From contig NZ_DAVG01000045.1 of NCBI RefSeq assembly GCF_002505485.1, positions 1-14,649 on the forward strand: a stretch of 14,649 bases of DNA, given 5' to 3'. Positions 1 to 6,442 of the stretch are shown piece by piece. The translations under genes and the position numbers were made by a program. The DNA comes from Methanosarcina sp. UBA5 (GTDB lineage: Archaea > Halobacteriota > Methanosarcinia > Methanosarcinales > Methanosarcinaceae). Every line of letters starts with the position of its first letter. The first letter of the stretch is position 1. The notes beneath the pieces were generated by a model. The model was not told where the DNA came from. It was given only the letters and a program-made list of their open reading frames with translations, and ran no database searches.

Positions 1-584
1 GCATCAAACTGTTCCTGGGTAATGCTATCCCTGACAAAGTTACTACCATACAGGATACGCTGAGCCGAGGTCTCTTTCATAGATTTCCCAGAAAGGGAAA
101 TGGACATTGTGTCCACAAAATCGTAGGTATCCTTTGAAAGGCTTTTTGGCAGAAAATCATACACCGCTCTGTCTGAGAGATCTATGCCAAATGAGGAGAG
201 GGTAAAGGCTTTAGTGAGGGTCTGAGAGAGTATAAGCCTGTCTTTTCTTGGAAGTACGTCAAAAGTAACAAAATCTTTTAGATTGGAAGGAACTTTGACA
301 AAAGAGTTTTCAGTCCGAACGTAGTAATGCCCATAGTCCTCGAATACAGGTAGAAAATCAAAGTAGTTATCCATCAGCCTCTTCAGAGGTCCTTCAATCA
401 GATGGGTAATCGCGTGTACTCCTGTATCTACCTGATAGCCCTCTACCATGTAGCTATTGCAGTTCCCACCCAAGTGCTGCCTTTTTTCAAGAACAAGAAC
501 TTTTTTTCCATGTTTGGAAAGTGTTAGAGCCGCTAGAAGTCCGCTTATGCCTGCCCCGATAACAATTACATCATATTTTTTCAT
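1..584 (-). CDS. FAD-dependent oxidoreductase, phytoene-desaturase (CrtI/COG1233) type, N-terminal part
   Basis: The reading frame is open from an ATG at 582-584 to the window edge, giving 194 codons and no stop, so the C-terminal part is missing. The protein begins MKKYDVIVIGAGISG, a beta strand followed by the GxGxxG dinucleotide-binding loop. The acidic end of the second strand follows (VLVLEKRQHLGGN), where Glu would hold the ribose of FAD and GGN is typical of this flavoprotein superfamily. A VDTGVHAI segment matches the second FAD-contact region seen in phytoene desaturase and carotenoid isomerase relatives. Members of the family desaturate, isomerise or saturate isoprenoid chains; the substrate here cannot be told. 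A weak AGGT lies about 10 bases before the ATG. UDP-galactopyranose mutase and generic amine oxidases share the same N-terminal motifs and remain possible. Confidence 0.8.
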   Translation of the reverse strand, partial: MKKYDVIVIGAGISGLLAALTLSKHGKKVLVLEKRQHLGGNCNSYMVEGYQVDTGVHAITHLIEGPLKRLMDNYFDFLPVFEDYGHYYVRTENSFVKVPSNLKDFVTFDVLPRKDRLILSQTLTKAFTLSSFGIDLSDRAVYDFLPKSLSKDTYDFVDTMSISLSGKSMKETSAQRILYGSNFVRDSITQEQFD

Positions 585-1190
585 TTCCAAAACGACCTAT
601 ATTTTTTCGGTAAGTCAAGTTTTCAGCCAGTGTAACTGTTGTAGTTGTTATTACTCAAAACTTGCTTATAATTTTAGAATTTTCCTTTTGAATTTTAACT
701 TTGTGGAGATCCTTCAGTTAACGAAGATTTGTCAAGAGGCACAGATAAGATCTAAATGAATCTCTGAGAATACCAAGCACTATTTCTATTTGTTATTACT
801 ATTTGTAAGAAAAGTGTTAAATATAAGTTCCACCTTGATTAAAATGTCTACAGACAGACAAGTTCCTCCTGCTAAAGCAGCATCCGGATTTTTCCGTTTT
901 CCGTTCCACCAGAAGGGGATAACAGGTGTGAACACATAGCGGTTTCCGGAAACTTTTGTTAGGATCCGGTACAGGGATGCAGGGGCGGAAATATTTTTTT
1001 GTCGGTCAGATTTTTCGCTTTTCCGGGCACCCTATCCGGCTATTTTTATTTCCTTATTCGCTGAAGCAAACTCATTTTTTAATTAACGCTGTAAACTCCA
1101 GTTACAACTTTTTAACCTCTCATACCTTCTAAAAACGAATATAAGTGCAAAAATTAAAATAGTAACAGAAAGTAAGGATTTGTGACTCTT
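585..1190. other. Long spacer between divergent genes
   Basis: About 600 bases between the minus-strand oxidoreductase and the plus-strand membrane protein. I see no convincing gene. A 31-codon frame at 844-939 begins 20-odd bases after an AAATATAAG element but has no ribosome binding site. The stretch around 880-1050 is richer in G+C and holds scattered CCGG and TTTTCCG words. Both divergent promoters must lie here, but no TATA element is clear enough to assign. Confidence 0.5.
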
Positions 1191-1610
1191 ATGGATTTGG
1201 CGCATGAAGTATATCTCATAGCTGGAGGTTTGTCTTTCCTTATACTCCTCCTACTGCTTTTGAATTTTTATAAAAGCAGGCTTATTTCATATTCTCTCAG
1301 GCTTTGCAGCTGGATCTGCGGGATGGCAATCAGTTCGGACAGTCCCTGGGTCAAAATGCTTGTGCTTCATCTTGTGTTTTTCATTCGACTTCTCATGTAT
1401 CTTGCTATCGTTTCTCTCGAGCAGGTCGATAAGTTAACTGCCAGAGGACTTTTGGAACATTATATATCAGGCACCAGAATTGTCCTTTCTGAGTATATAC
1501 TTTCTTTCCTTCATTATCCGAAAGCTATTGAAGGGCATATTCACGGCCTTGATGCTGAGCCCGTAAACCGAAAAGATCAATATTTGAGGAAGAATTCTTT
1601 AAGAAAATAA
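1191..1610 (+). CDS. Small membrane protein, unknown function
   Basis: A 139-residue protein that I do not recognise. Residues about 8-26 form a very hydrophobic helix with a run of leucines, and residues about 54-75 form a second membrane helix carrying one Arg. The C-terminal half (about 77-139) is soluble and ends in a basic tail. Two starts are possible. GTG at 1182 lies only 3 bases after AAGGA (1174-1178). ATG at 1191 is 12 bases from that AAGGA but 5 bases from a GTGA, and gives the more natural N-terminus MDLAHEV; I prefer it. The last codons (NSLRK) are encoded by the first unit of the repeat array that continues into the spacer. The gene appears monocistronic. That it is a real gene is likely from length and membrane pattern, not from homology. 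Confidence 0.6.
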   Translation: MDLAHEVYLIAGGLSFLILLLLLLNFYKSRLISYSLRLCSWICGMAISSDSPWVKMLVLHLVFFIRLLMYLAIVSLEQVDKLTARGLLEHYISGTRIVLSEYILSFLHYPKAIEGHIHGLDAEPVNRKDQYLRKNSLRK

Positions 1611-1677
1611 GTCTTCAAGAACAAAAATTCTTTAAGAATACAAACTTTTCAAGAAAATTAATTCTTTAAACATTTTC
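1595..1677. repeat. Degenerate 16-18 bp tandem array, core TTCTTTAAGAA
   Basis: Five head-to-tail units start at 1595, 1612, 1628, 1646 and 1662. Units alternate between a TTCTTTAAGAA form and a TCTTCAAGAA form. The first unit overlaps the last codons and stop of the membrane protein gene. The core TTTAAGAA is itself near-palindromic and recurs in the array at 2692-2836. Confidence 0.75.
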
Positions 1678-2067
1678 TTTTCTTTTTAGAATCTATTTTA
1701 TTTTTTATTTCTTAACTTCTCTTGTTATAAACTCCAACTGAGCTACACATTACTGGAATACTATAGGCTGCTTATTTTTGTCAATTTAGCATGTCTCTTG
1801 ACTTCCTCGGACAGCTTCTGAACATCATTTCTTTTTTCCGGATATTTTTCTATAATAACAACGCACCGGAAAATTCCGACTTCTTTATTCTGCAATTTTG
1901 AAGCCTTAAATTCTAATTAATGACCTTTTCCAGGTAAATGGTAACGTTGTACGTTTTATATAGCTAGAGGGTATATTTGTCCGAATAAATTAAGGCTCAA
2001 TGACCCTTATGCCGGGAAGTTTCAGGTAGTGAGTTCCCTTACTTTTAGAGTTTGGAGGAATGCGGAA
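1678..2067 (+). promoter_or_regulatory. Spacer with probable promoter of the kinase gene (TATA about 1955-1962)
   Basis: The spacer is AT-rich and otherwise featureless. TTTATATA at 1955-1962 fits an archaeal TATA box. Transcription would then start near 1985, leaving an 80-base leader before the ATG at 2068. GTACGT lies just upstream of the box. This was assigned by eye only. Confidence 0.45.
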
Positions 2068-2577
2068 ATGAATATAACATTAATTGGCATGGCAGGAGCG
2101 GGAAAAAGTACTATAGGGAGAGCACTTGCTAAGCGCCTTGGCTATACTTTTATCGATGTGGATAACCTGATAAGGGAAAATACCAGAATGCCCCTCCAGA
2201 CCCTGATTGATGAACAAGGAGATTCGGCTTTTATTAGGCTTGAAGAAGAAGCCATTCTCAGGCTCGGACAAGTGGACAGGAGCGTTATTTCCCCTGGCGG
2301 GAGTGTAGTTTACTCCGAAAAAGCCATGACGCATTTAAAAACAATCTCAAAAATAATCTTTCTGGACACCGCTTTTAGAAGCATTGCCAGAAGGCTTCCC
2401 AATGCAAGAAAAAGGGGCATAGTAGGACTCAGGGATAGAAGCCTGAAAGAACTTTTTGAAGAAAGGATGATCCTTTACCAAAAATATGCCGATTTTTCAA
2501 TAAAGCTCAAAGGAAGAGAAAATATTCCGGAAATTGCTGAAAAGATCATTGAGATCTGTTTTGAGGAGAATACCTGA
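2068..2577 (+). CDS. Shikimate-kinase-like P-loop kinase, substrate uncertain
   Basis: A 169-residue protein, the usual length for bacterial-type shikimate kinase (AroK/AroL). An upstream in-frame GTG exists at 2029, but ATG 2068 follows GGAGGA (2054-2059) by 8 bases and gives the normal N-terminus MNITLIGMAGAGKST. Seen: Walker A GMAGAGKS (7-14); DVD (30-32), whose second Asp corresponds to the shikimate/Mg-binding Asp; FEERMILY (130-137), with the Arg that contacts substrate; and a C-terminal helix. Altered: the FRRIEE motif reads FIRLEE (55-60), so the main shikimate-binding Arg is Ile56. The GGG loop reads PGGS (76-79), and the lid lacks the RPLL sequence. Many archaea make shikimate-3-phosphate with an unrelated GHMP-type kinase. 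This could be a kinase for another small hydroxyl substrate, or a divergent shikimate kinase. The gene stands alone, flanked by related repeat arrays. Confidence 0.75.
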   Translation: MNITLIGMAGAGKSTIGRALAKRLGYTFIDVDNLIRENTRMPLQTLIDEQGDSAFIRLEEEAILRLGQVDRSVISPGGSVVYSEKAMTHLKTISKIIFLDTAFRSIARRLPNARKRGIVGLRDRSLKELFEERMILYQKYADFSIKLKGRENIPEIAEKIIEICFEENT

Positions 2578-2691
2578 GATTATAACTCAAATAGGCTTTT
2601 AAGGTTTCCAGTCTGTTTTGGCATAATTGCTCTTTATTGGTCGGGCATTTTTGATTTGTTTATTATTAAATTTTCTCCCAGAGTATACAAC

Positions 2692-2836
2692 TTTAAGAAC
2701 GGCTTCCTTTAGGGACATTTTCTTCTAAGAAAAGTTTTCTTTAAGAATGGCTCCCTTTAAGAATAGTTTCCTTTGAAAACGGTCAGGTTTATGAATTATT
2801 TTACTTTAAGGATAGTTTGCTTTAAAATGATCTACA
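2692..2836. repeat. Degenerate 16-bp tandem array, consensus about TTTAAGAATRGTTTCC
   Basis: Nine in-register units begin at 2692, 2708, 2726, 2740, 2756, 2772, 2788, 2805 and 2821. Most are 16 bp; the extremes are 14 and 18. The best copies are at 2692, 2740, 2756 and 2805. The array lies in the 419-bp spacer between the kinase gene and the ACT-domain gene. The rest of that spacer (2578-2691) shows no gene. Confidence 0.8.
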
Positions 2837-2847
2837 GAAGTGATTTG

Positions 2848-2857
2848 TTTTATAAAT
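2848..2857 (+). promoter_or_regulatory. Possible TATA box of the ACT/UPF0210 operon
   Basis: TTTATAAATA lies directly after the 16-bp array. Transcription would start near 2880, giving a leader of about 115 bases to the ATG at 2997. A second candidate, GTTTATAAC at about 2938-2946, would give a very short leader. The choice between them is uncertain. Confidence 0.4.
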
Positions 2858-2996
2858 AGCCTGTTAGAATGACTTACTTTAAAACAGTAGTTTAATTTAT
2901 TAGCAATCAGGTCTTCAATCTGAGCAAAATCTCTTAGTTTATAACATTTGAGCATCGGCCCGCAGGAAAAAAGGTCCGAGCAGCAGGAGACATAAA

Positions 2997-3275
2997 ATGG
3001 CATCAAGTCGTTTCATCATTACAGTTATAGGCAGCGACCGGGTAGGAATTGTTGCCAGGATCACTACTGTGATGGCAAATTTCAATGTAAATATCGTCGA
3101 TATTACTCAGACTATCATGCAGGGTATCTTTACCATGATTATGCTTGCAGAAGCTCCACTGGAGAATTTTGACCTTGCGGCTTTCCAGGAGGCTATGAGT
3201 GCCGAGGGAAAAAGCCTTGGAGTTGAGGTCAAGGTACAGCACGAAGACGCATTCCGCTTCATGCACAGGATCTGA
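2997..3275 (+). CDS. ACT domain protein, UPF0237 family
   Basis: A 92-residue single ACT domain. It begins with strand ITVIGSDRVGIVARIT (8-23), which holds the Asp-x-x-Gly-Ile turn typical of ACT domains that bind an amino acid at a dimer interface. A helix, NVNIVDITQTIMQGIF (30-45) and the second helix/strand pair follow. The length and the C-terminus ending near FRFMHRI match UPF0237 (COG3830, GcvR-like). AGGAGA at 2985-2990 with 6 bases of spacing decides the start. The gene lies 51 bases upstream of the UPF0210 gene on the same strand. The same pairing recurs in many bacteria and archaea, so this protein is probably its regulatory or sensory partner. The ligand is unknown. Identification is firm at domain level; function is inferred only from the family. 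Confidence 0.9.
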   Translation: MASSRFIITVIGSDRVGIVARITTVMANFNVNIVDITQTIMQGIFTMIMLAEAPLENFDLAAFQEAMSAEGKSLGVEVKVQHEDAFRFMHRI

Positions 3276-3326
3276 TCTGAGGATGATCTGGAAAATTAAT
3301 CTGTCTGAAATGAGAGGTAATTTTTC

Positions 3327-4688
3327 ATGCATATAAACCCGAATGAAATCCTGGAAACAATCCAGATGGTTAGGATGGAACATCTCGATATCAGAACCGT
3401 AACAATGGGTATCAGCCTGAGAGACTGCAGCCATCCTGATATTGAAGTTTTCAACGAGAATATTTATGAAAAGATAACCACTCGTGCAAAAGAACTTGTG
3501 CGTACAACGAATGATATCCAGAACCTCTACGGAATTCCGATAATCAATAAGCGAATCTCAGTAACTCCAATAGCTGTGGCAGCCGAAAGTTGCAGGTCTC
3601 CTGATTTCGTTTCCGTTGCAAAAACGATGGACGAAGCTGCAAAAGATGCACAGGTAGACTTTATAGGAGGTTTCAGTGCCCTTGTCCACAAAGGCGCAAC
3701 TGTCGGGGATCTGAAGCTTATCAATTCCATTCCCGAAGCCCTTAAAAGCACGGAAAAGGTTTGCTCGTCGGTAAATGTTGCAACCACAAAAACCGGAATT
3801 AATATGGATGCAGTTGGCTTGATGGGCGGCATCATTAAAAAGACTGCGAATTTAACGGCAGATAGGGACGGGATAGGCTGTGCCAAACTTGTCATCTTTG
3901 CAAACGCCCCTGAAGATAATCCCTTTATGGCAGGAGCCTTTCACGGAATCGGTGAACCCGAGTGCGTTATCAACGTTGGGGTCAGCGGGCCAGGCGTTGT
4001 GAATGCTGCAATCTGCGAGCTTGAAAACCCGAGTCTTACGGAAATTTCGGAGGCGATCAAAAAGACAGCCTTTAAAATAACCCGCATGGGAGAAATGGTG
4101 GGCCGGGAAGTTTCACGTAGGCTTGGAGTCGAATTCGGGATTCTTGACCTTTCCCTGGCTCCGACGCCTGAAATCGGAGACAGTGTTGCTGCGATTCTGG
4201 AGGCAATGGGGCTTGAGCGCTGTGGGGCTCACGGAACGACTGCAGCCCTTGCTCTTCTGAACGATGCCGTAAAAAAAGGTGGTGCAATGGCTTCTTCCTC
4301 GGTAGGCGGCTTGAGCGGGGCTTTTATCCCTGTCAGTGAGGACGCAGGCATGATCGAAGCGGTTAGGGCCGGAGCCCTCAGCCTGGAAAAACTTGAAGCT
4401 ATGACAAGCGTTTGCTCGGTGGGCCTTGACATGATCGCAGTTCCTGGTGATACTCCTGCTTCCACCCTTTCGGCTATTATCGCTGACGAGATGGCTATAG
4501 GAGTAATAAATAGAAAAACGACGGCAGTCAGAATTATCCCAGCTCCTGGAAAGGCGGTTGGAGATTCCGTAGAATTCGGCGGCTTGCTTGGAAATGCCCC
4601 TATTATGCCAGTAAGCAATTTCAGTTCCGAGGCTTTCGTAAAGCGGGGGGGGAGAATCCCAGCTCCTATCCAGTCACTTACAAACTGA
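3327..4688 (+). CDS. UPF0210 / DUF711 (PFL-family) protein
   Basis: A 453-residue protein of full family length. It starts MHINPNEILETIQMVRMEHLD, after GAGAGGT (3312-3318) with 8 bases of spacing. Family hallmarks seen are TVTMGISLRDCSHPD (25-39), FIGGFSALVHKG (112-123), INVGVSGPGVVNAAI (at about 215-230), MGREVSRRLGVEFGILDLSLAPTPEIGDSVA spread over about 257-287, and the end GGRIPAPIQSLTN. The fold is related to pyruvate formate-lyase, hence the name PFL family. I see no RVSGY-type glycyl-radical motif, so radical chemistry should not be assumed. The reaction is unknown. The gene is co-transcribed with the upstream ACT protein and followed by a hairpin terminator. A run of eight G (4645-4652) near the 3' end is a likely slippage or sequencing-error site but keeps the frame here. 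Confidence 0.92.
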   Translation: MHINPNEILETIQMVRMEHLDIRTVTMGISLRDCSHPDIEVFNENIYEKITTRAKELVRTTNDIQNLYGIPIINKRISVTPIAVAAESCRSPDFVSVAKTMDEAAKDAQVDFIGGFSALVHKGATVGDLKLINSIPEALKSTEKVCSSVNVATTKTGINMDAVGLMGGIIKKTANLTADRDGIGCAKLVIFANAPEDNPFMAGAFHGIGEPECVINVGVSGPGVVNAAICELENPSLTEISEAIKKTAFKITRMGEMVGREVSRRLGVEFGILDLSLAPTPEIGDSVAAILEAMGLERCGAHGTTAALALLNDAVKKGGAMASSSVGGLSGAFIPVSEDAGMIEAVRAGALSLEKLEAMTSVCSVGLDMIAVPGDTPASTLSAIIADEMAIGVINRKTTAVRIIPAPGKAVGDSVEFGGLLGNAPIMPVSNFSSEAFVKRGGRIPAPIQSLTN

Positions 4689-4700
4689 AGGGGGGACCAA

Positions 4701-4733
4701 GCCGGTAAATCCGGCAACTAATTTTTTGTTTTT
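4701..4733 (+). terminator. Hairpin plus T-rich tract after UPF0210 gene
   Basis: GCCGG (4701-4705), loop TAAAT, then CCGGC (4711-4715) form a perfect 5-bp GC stem, 12 bases after the stop codon. A T-rich stretch runs from 4722 to 4733. This is a plausible transcription end for the ACT/UPF0210 operon. Confidence 0.6.
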
Positions 4734-5117
4734 CGGAAGCGAGTCGACACGTCATCAGGTATTTTTCAATATAAGATTACTGGTTTTTGTCATGGAATAA
4801 TATTTTACGGAATAATTTTTTGAAACTTTTTCGGCTTATAATTTTTTTGTCCGGAAATAATATTTGCTTGCAAGCAATTTTTTGTATAATTAATTTAAAA
4901 TAATTTACGTTACTCGTATATTCTGGAGTAAGGGGACAAACTGGGGTAATAATTGAATAAACGATTCTCCTGAGACCGCTGATCCTTCTCTTCGAATGAA
5001 CGTGTTTGGGGAAGCATGATATTTTCGAAGAGGCTGTATTGGGGGATGCAGTAAATGGATTCAGCGCCTCTGGACTTCTGACTTCTGCTTGTTGTCCTTT
5101 TGATTTGTTATTCTTTT
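4734..5117. other. AT-rich spacer with palindromes, no gene seen
   Basis: Part of an 800-bp gene-poor region. It contains the perfect 14-bp palindrome TTGCTTGCAAGCAA (4864-4877) followed by six T (4878-4883), which looks terminator-like. It also holds the inverted pair CTCTTCGAA (4988-4996) / TTCGAAGAG (5024-5032) with a 27-base loop. I found no tRNA-like T-loop sequence and no long frame. Confidence 0.5.
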
Positions 5118-5145
5118 GATGAAAGTCCTTCGATGAAAGTCCTTC
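5118..5145. repeat. Perfect 14-bp tandem duplication
   Basis: GATGAAAGTCCTTC occurs at 5118-5131 and again at 5132-5145 without a gap. Confidence 0.9.
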
Positions 5146-5170
5146 GTTTTCATATGACGGAATTTTCCTG

Positions 5171-5238
5171 TACTACTAACACACTACTACTAACACACTA
5201 CTACTAACACACTACTACTAACACTAACACACTACTAA
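5171..5238. repeat. 14-bp tandem repeat TACTACTAACACAC, about 4.5 copies
   Basis: Three perfect units begin at 5171, 5185 and 5199. A fourth (5213) loses its last two bases and is followed by a partial TAACACAC and TACTAA. The near-perfect copies point to recent expansion. Confidence 0.93.
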
Positions 5239-5302
5239 GATATCTAAGATGTCACTAAAATTCATTGTAACGCTTAGATTCCATCAAGATCCGTATACCG
5301 TT

Positions 5303-5348
5303 AATTGTTGTCAACTAGCTGTTGTAATTGTTGTCAACTGGCTGTTGT
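5303..5348. repeat. 23-bp tandem duplication
   Basis: The copy at 5303-5325 is repeated at 5326-5348 with one change (A at 5317, G at 5340). Each copy starts AATTGTTGTCAACT and ends GCTGTTGT. It lies just before the possible leader ORF. Confidence 0.92.
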
Positions 5349-5370
5349 AGATCAGGAGGTTGAGACATCG

Positions 5371-5433
5371 ATGAATAGCACTGGAAAGTTATTGAGAAAA
5401 TGCGAGGGAATTCAAGAATGTACAAGAATGTAA
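5371..5433 (+). CDS. Possible 20-codon leader peptide upstream of porB
   Basis: ATG at 5371 opens a 20-codon frame (MNSTGKLLRKCEGIQECTRM) ending at TAA 5431-5433. A consensus AGGAGG at 5354-5359 precedes it, 11 bases from the ATG, which is slightly long. The stop codon overlaps the base of the hairpin that ends at the porB ribosome binding site. This arrangement would let translation of the peptide affect folding of the leader. Two of the twenty codons are Cys. No homology is known to me; a chance frame is quite possible, but the strong AGGAGG is otherwise unexplained. Confidence 0.35.
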   Translation: MNSTGKLLRKCEGIQECTRM

Positions 5434-5480
5434 GGTGCAAAGGCCCCGAGTTCCGGCTGAAAGCCGGTTCTTGGACCTTA
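5431..5480 (+). promoter_or_regulatory. Stem-loop in the porB leader ending at the ribosome binding site
   Basis: The top stem is CCGGCT (5453-5458) / AGCCGG (5462-5467) with loop GAA. Beyond a UU/UU mismatch it continues as CCGAG (5446-5450) / CTTGG (5470-5474). The base is TAAGGT (5431-5436) / ACCTTA (5475-5480), with an unpaired 9-base bulge at 5437-5445. The porB AGGAGGG begins at the next base, 5481. Base pairing was worked out by hand; a regulatory role is inferred from position. Confidence 0.5.
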
Positions 5481-5493
5481 AGGAGGGATAGAA

Positions 5494-6384
5494 ATGAGTA
5501 GAACTGCACCGAGAACGTATATCACATCCGGGCACAGCGCCTGTCCGGGCTGCTGTGATGTTTTTGCTGCAAAATTTACACTCATGGGAGCAGGTCCAGA
5601 CAGCATTGTTGTTAACCCGACTGGCTGCCTGGAAGTTACAAGTACGCCTTTTCCATTGTCTTCGTGGCAGGTTCCGTGGATTCACTCTCTCTTTGAAAAT
5701 GGAGCTGCAGTGGCTTCTGGTATCGACGCTGGTTTAAAAGCTCTTGGCAAAAAGAAAGATACTAAGATTATAGTTATTGCAGGCGACGGTGCTACGATGG
5801 ATATAGGCTTTGGGGCTATTTCAGGTGCTTTTGAGCGGGGCCACGACTTTACATATGTCTGTATGGACAACGAAGCCTATATGAACACCGGAGTCCAGCG
5901 CAGCAGTGGAACGCCCTATGATGCAAGCACAACGACCACTCCTGCCGGAAAATTCTCTTTTGGAAATCCCTTTCCCAAAAAAAATATGCCTGCAATCATG
6001 GCAGCCCACGGCTCTCCGTATGTAGCCACTACCTCTATAGGTTTCCCAAGAGACATGATGCGTAAGGTCAAGAAAGCCACCGAATTCGTGGGCCCGACCT
6101 ACATCCATGCCCATGCTCCGTGTACAACAGGCTGGGGCTTTGATACCTCAAAGACCCTGGAGATTGCAAAACTTGCAGTCGAAACCTGCCTCTGGCCCAT
6201 GTATGAAATGGAAAATGGGGAAATTACCCAGGTCAGGAAAGTTAAGGATCCCAGGCCGGTCGAAGAATATCTGAGAATCCAGAAAAGGTTCAAACACCTC
6301 TTTACCATGGAAGGCGGTGAAGAAGAAATAAAGAAGATTCAGGCCATGGCGGACTGGAATATAAAACATTTCGGGCTTCAGTGA
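5494..6384 (+). CDS. porB: Pyruvate:ferredoxin oxidoreductase, beta subunit (stand-alone copy)
   Basis: A 296-residue protein of normal PorB length. PorB binds thiamine diphosphate and the proximal 4Fe-4S cluster of the enzyme that interconverts pyruvate and acetyl-CoA + CO2 with ferredoxin. Seen: the four expected cluster cysteines, Cys17-x2-Cys20, Cys45 (PTGC) and Cys210 (PCTTGW), with an extra Cys21 where many relatives have Gly. The ThDP/Mg motif starts at GDG (97-99) and ends in DNEAYMNTGVQRSSGTP (125-141). AGGAGGG (5481-5487) with 6 bases of spacing fixes the start. In archaea porB normally follows porA in a cluster with porG and porD. None of these is within 5 kb upstream, and downstream is an unrelated minus-strand gene. 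It could be a second, orphan PorB using the main complex's partners, or the beta subunit of a related 2-oxoacid oxidoreductase. The 3' end, including the stop, lies in a tandem duplication. Confidence 0.9.
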   Translation: MSRTAPRTYITSGHSACPGCCDVFAAKFTLMGAGPDSIVVNPTGCLEVTSTPFPLSSWQVPWIHSLFENGAAVASGIDAGLKALGKKKDTKIIVIAGDGATMDIGFGAISGAFERGHDFTYVCMDNEAYMNTGVQRSSGTPYDASTTTTPAGKFSFGNPFPKKNMPAIMAAHGSPYVATTSIGFPRDMMRKVKKATEFVGPTYIHAHAPCTTGWGFDTSKTLEIAKLAVETCLWPMYEMENGEITQVRKVKDPRPVEEYLRIQKRFKHLFTMEGGEEEIKKIQAMADWNIKHFGLQ

Positions 6385-6432
6385 AAACGGGCTTCAGTGA
6401 AAAATGAAGTTCTGGTAAATAAAGTTCTGGTA
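6372..6432. repeat. Two adjacent tandem duplications at the porB 3' end
   Basis: CGGGCTTCAGTGAAAA is perfectly duplicated at 6372-6387 and 6388-6403. The first copy carries the porB stop codon (6382-6384), so a second TGA follows at 6398-6400. AAGTTCTGGTA then occurs at 6407-6417 and 6422-6432, a 15-base period. Both lie in the 58-bp gap before the convergent neighbour. Confidence 0.93.
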
Positions 6433-6442
6433 TCCTGAATTT

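Noticed and set aside
844..939. 31-codon frame after an AAATATAAG element
   Set aside because: No ribosome binding site, no recognisable sequence pattern, and short enough to occur by chance.
2029..2067. Upstream GTG start for the kinase gene
   Set aside because: It would add 13 residues before the first beta strand and ignore the well-spaced GGAGGA before ATG 2068.
3003..3434. 143-codon minus-strand frame over the ACT gene
   Set aside because: It is antisense to two well-supported genes and has no domain features.
4988..5032. tRNA or mobile-element end suggested by TTCGAA inverted repeat
   Set aside because: No acceptor stem or full cloverleaf could be drawn, and no transposase or target duplication was found.
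5118..5348. CRISPR array
   Set aside because: The repeats are directly adjacent, with no unique spacers, and are too short; no cas gene is nearby.
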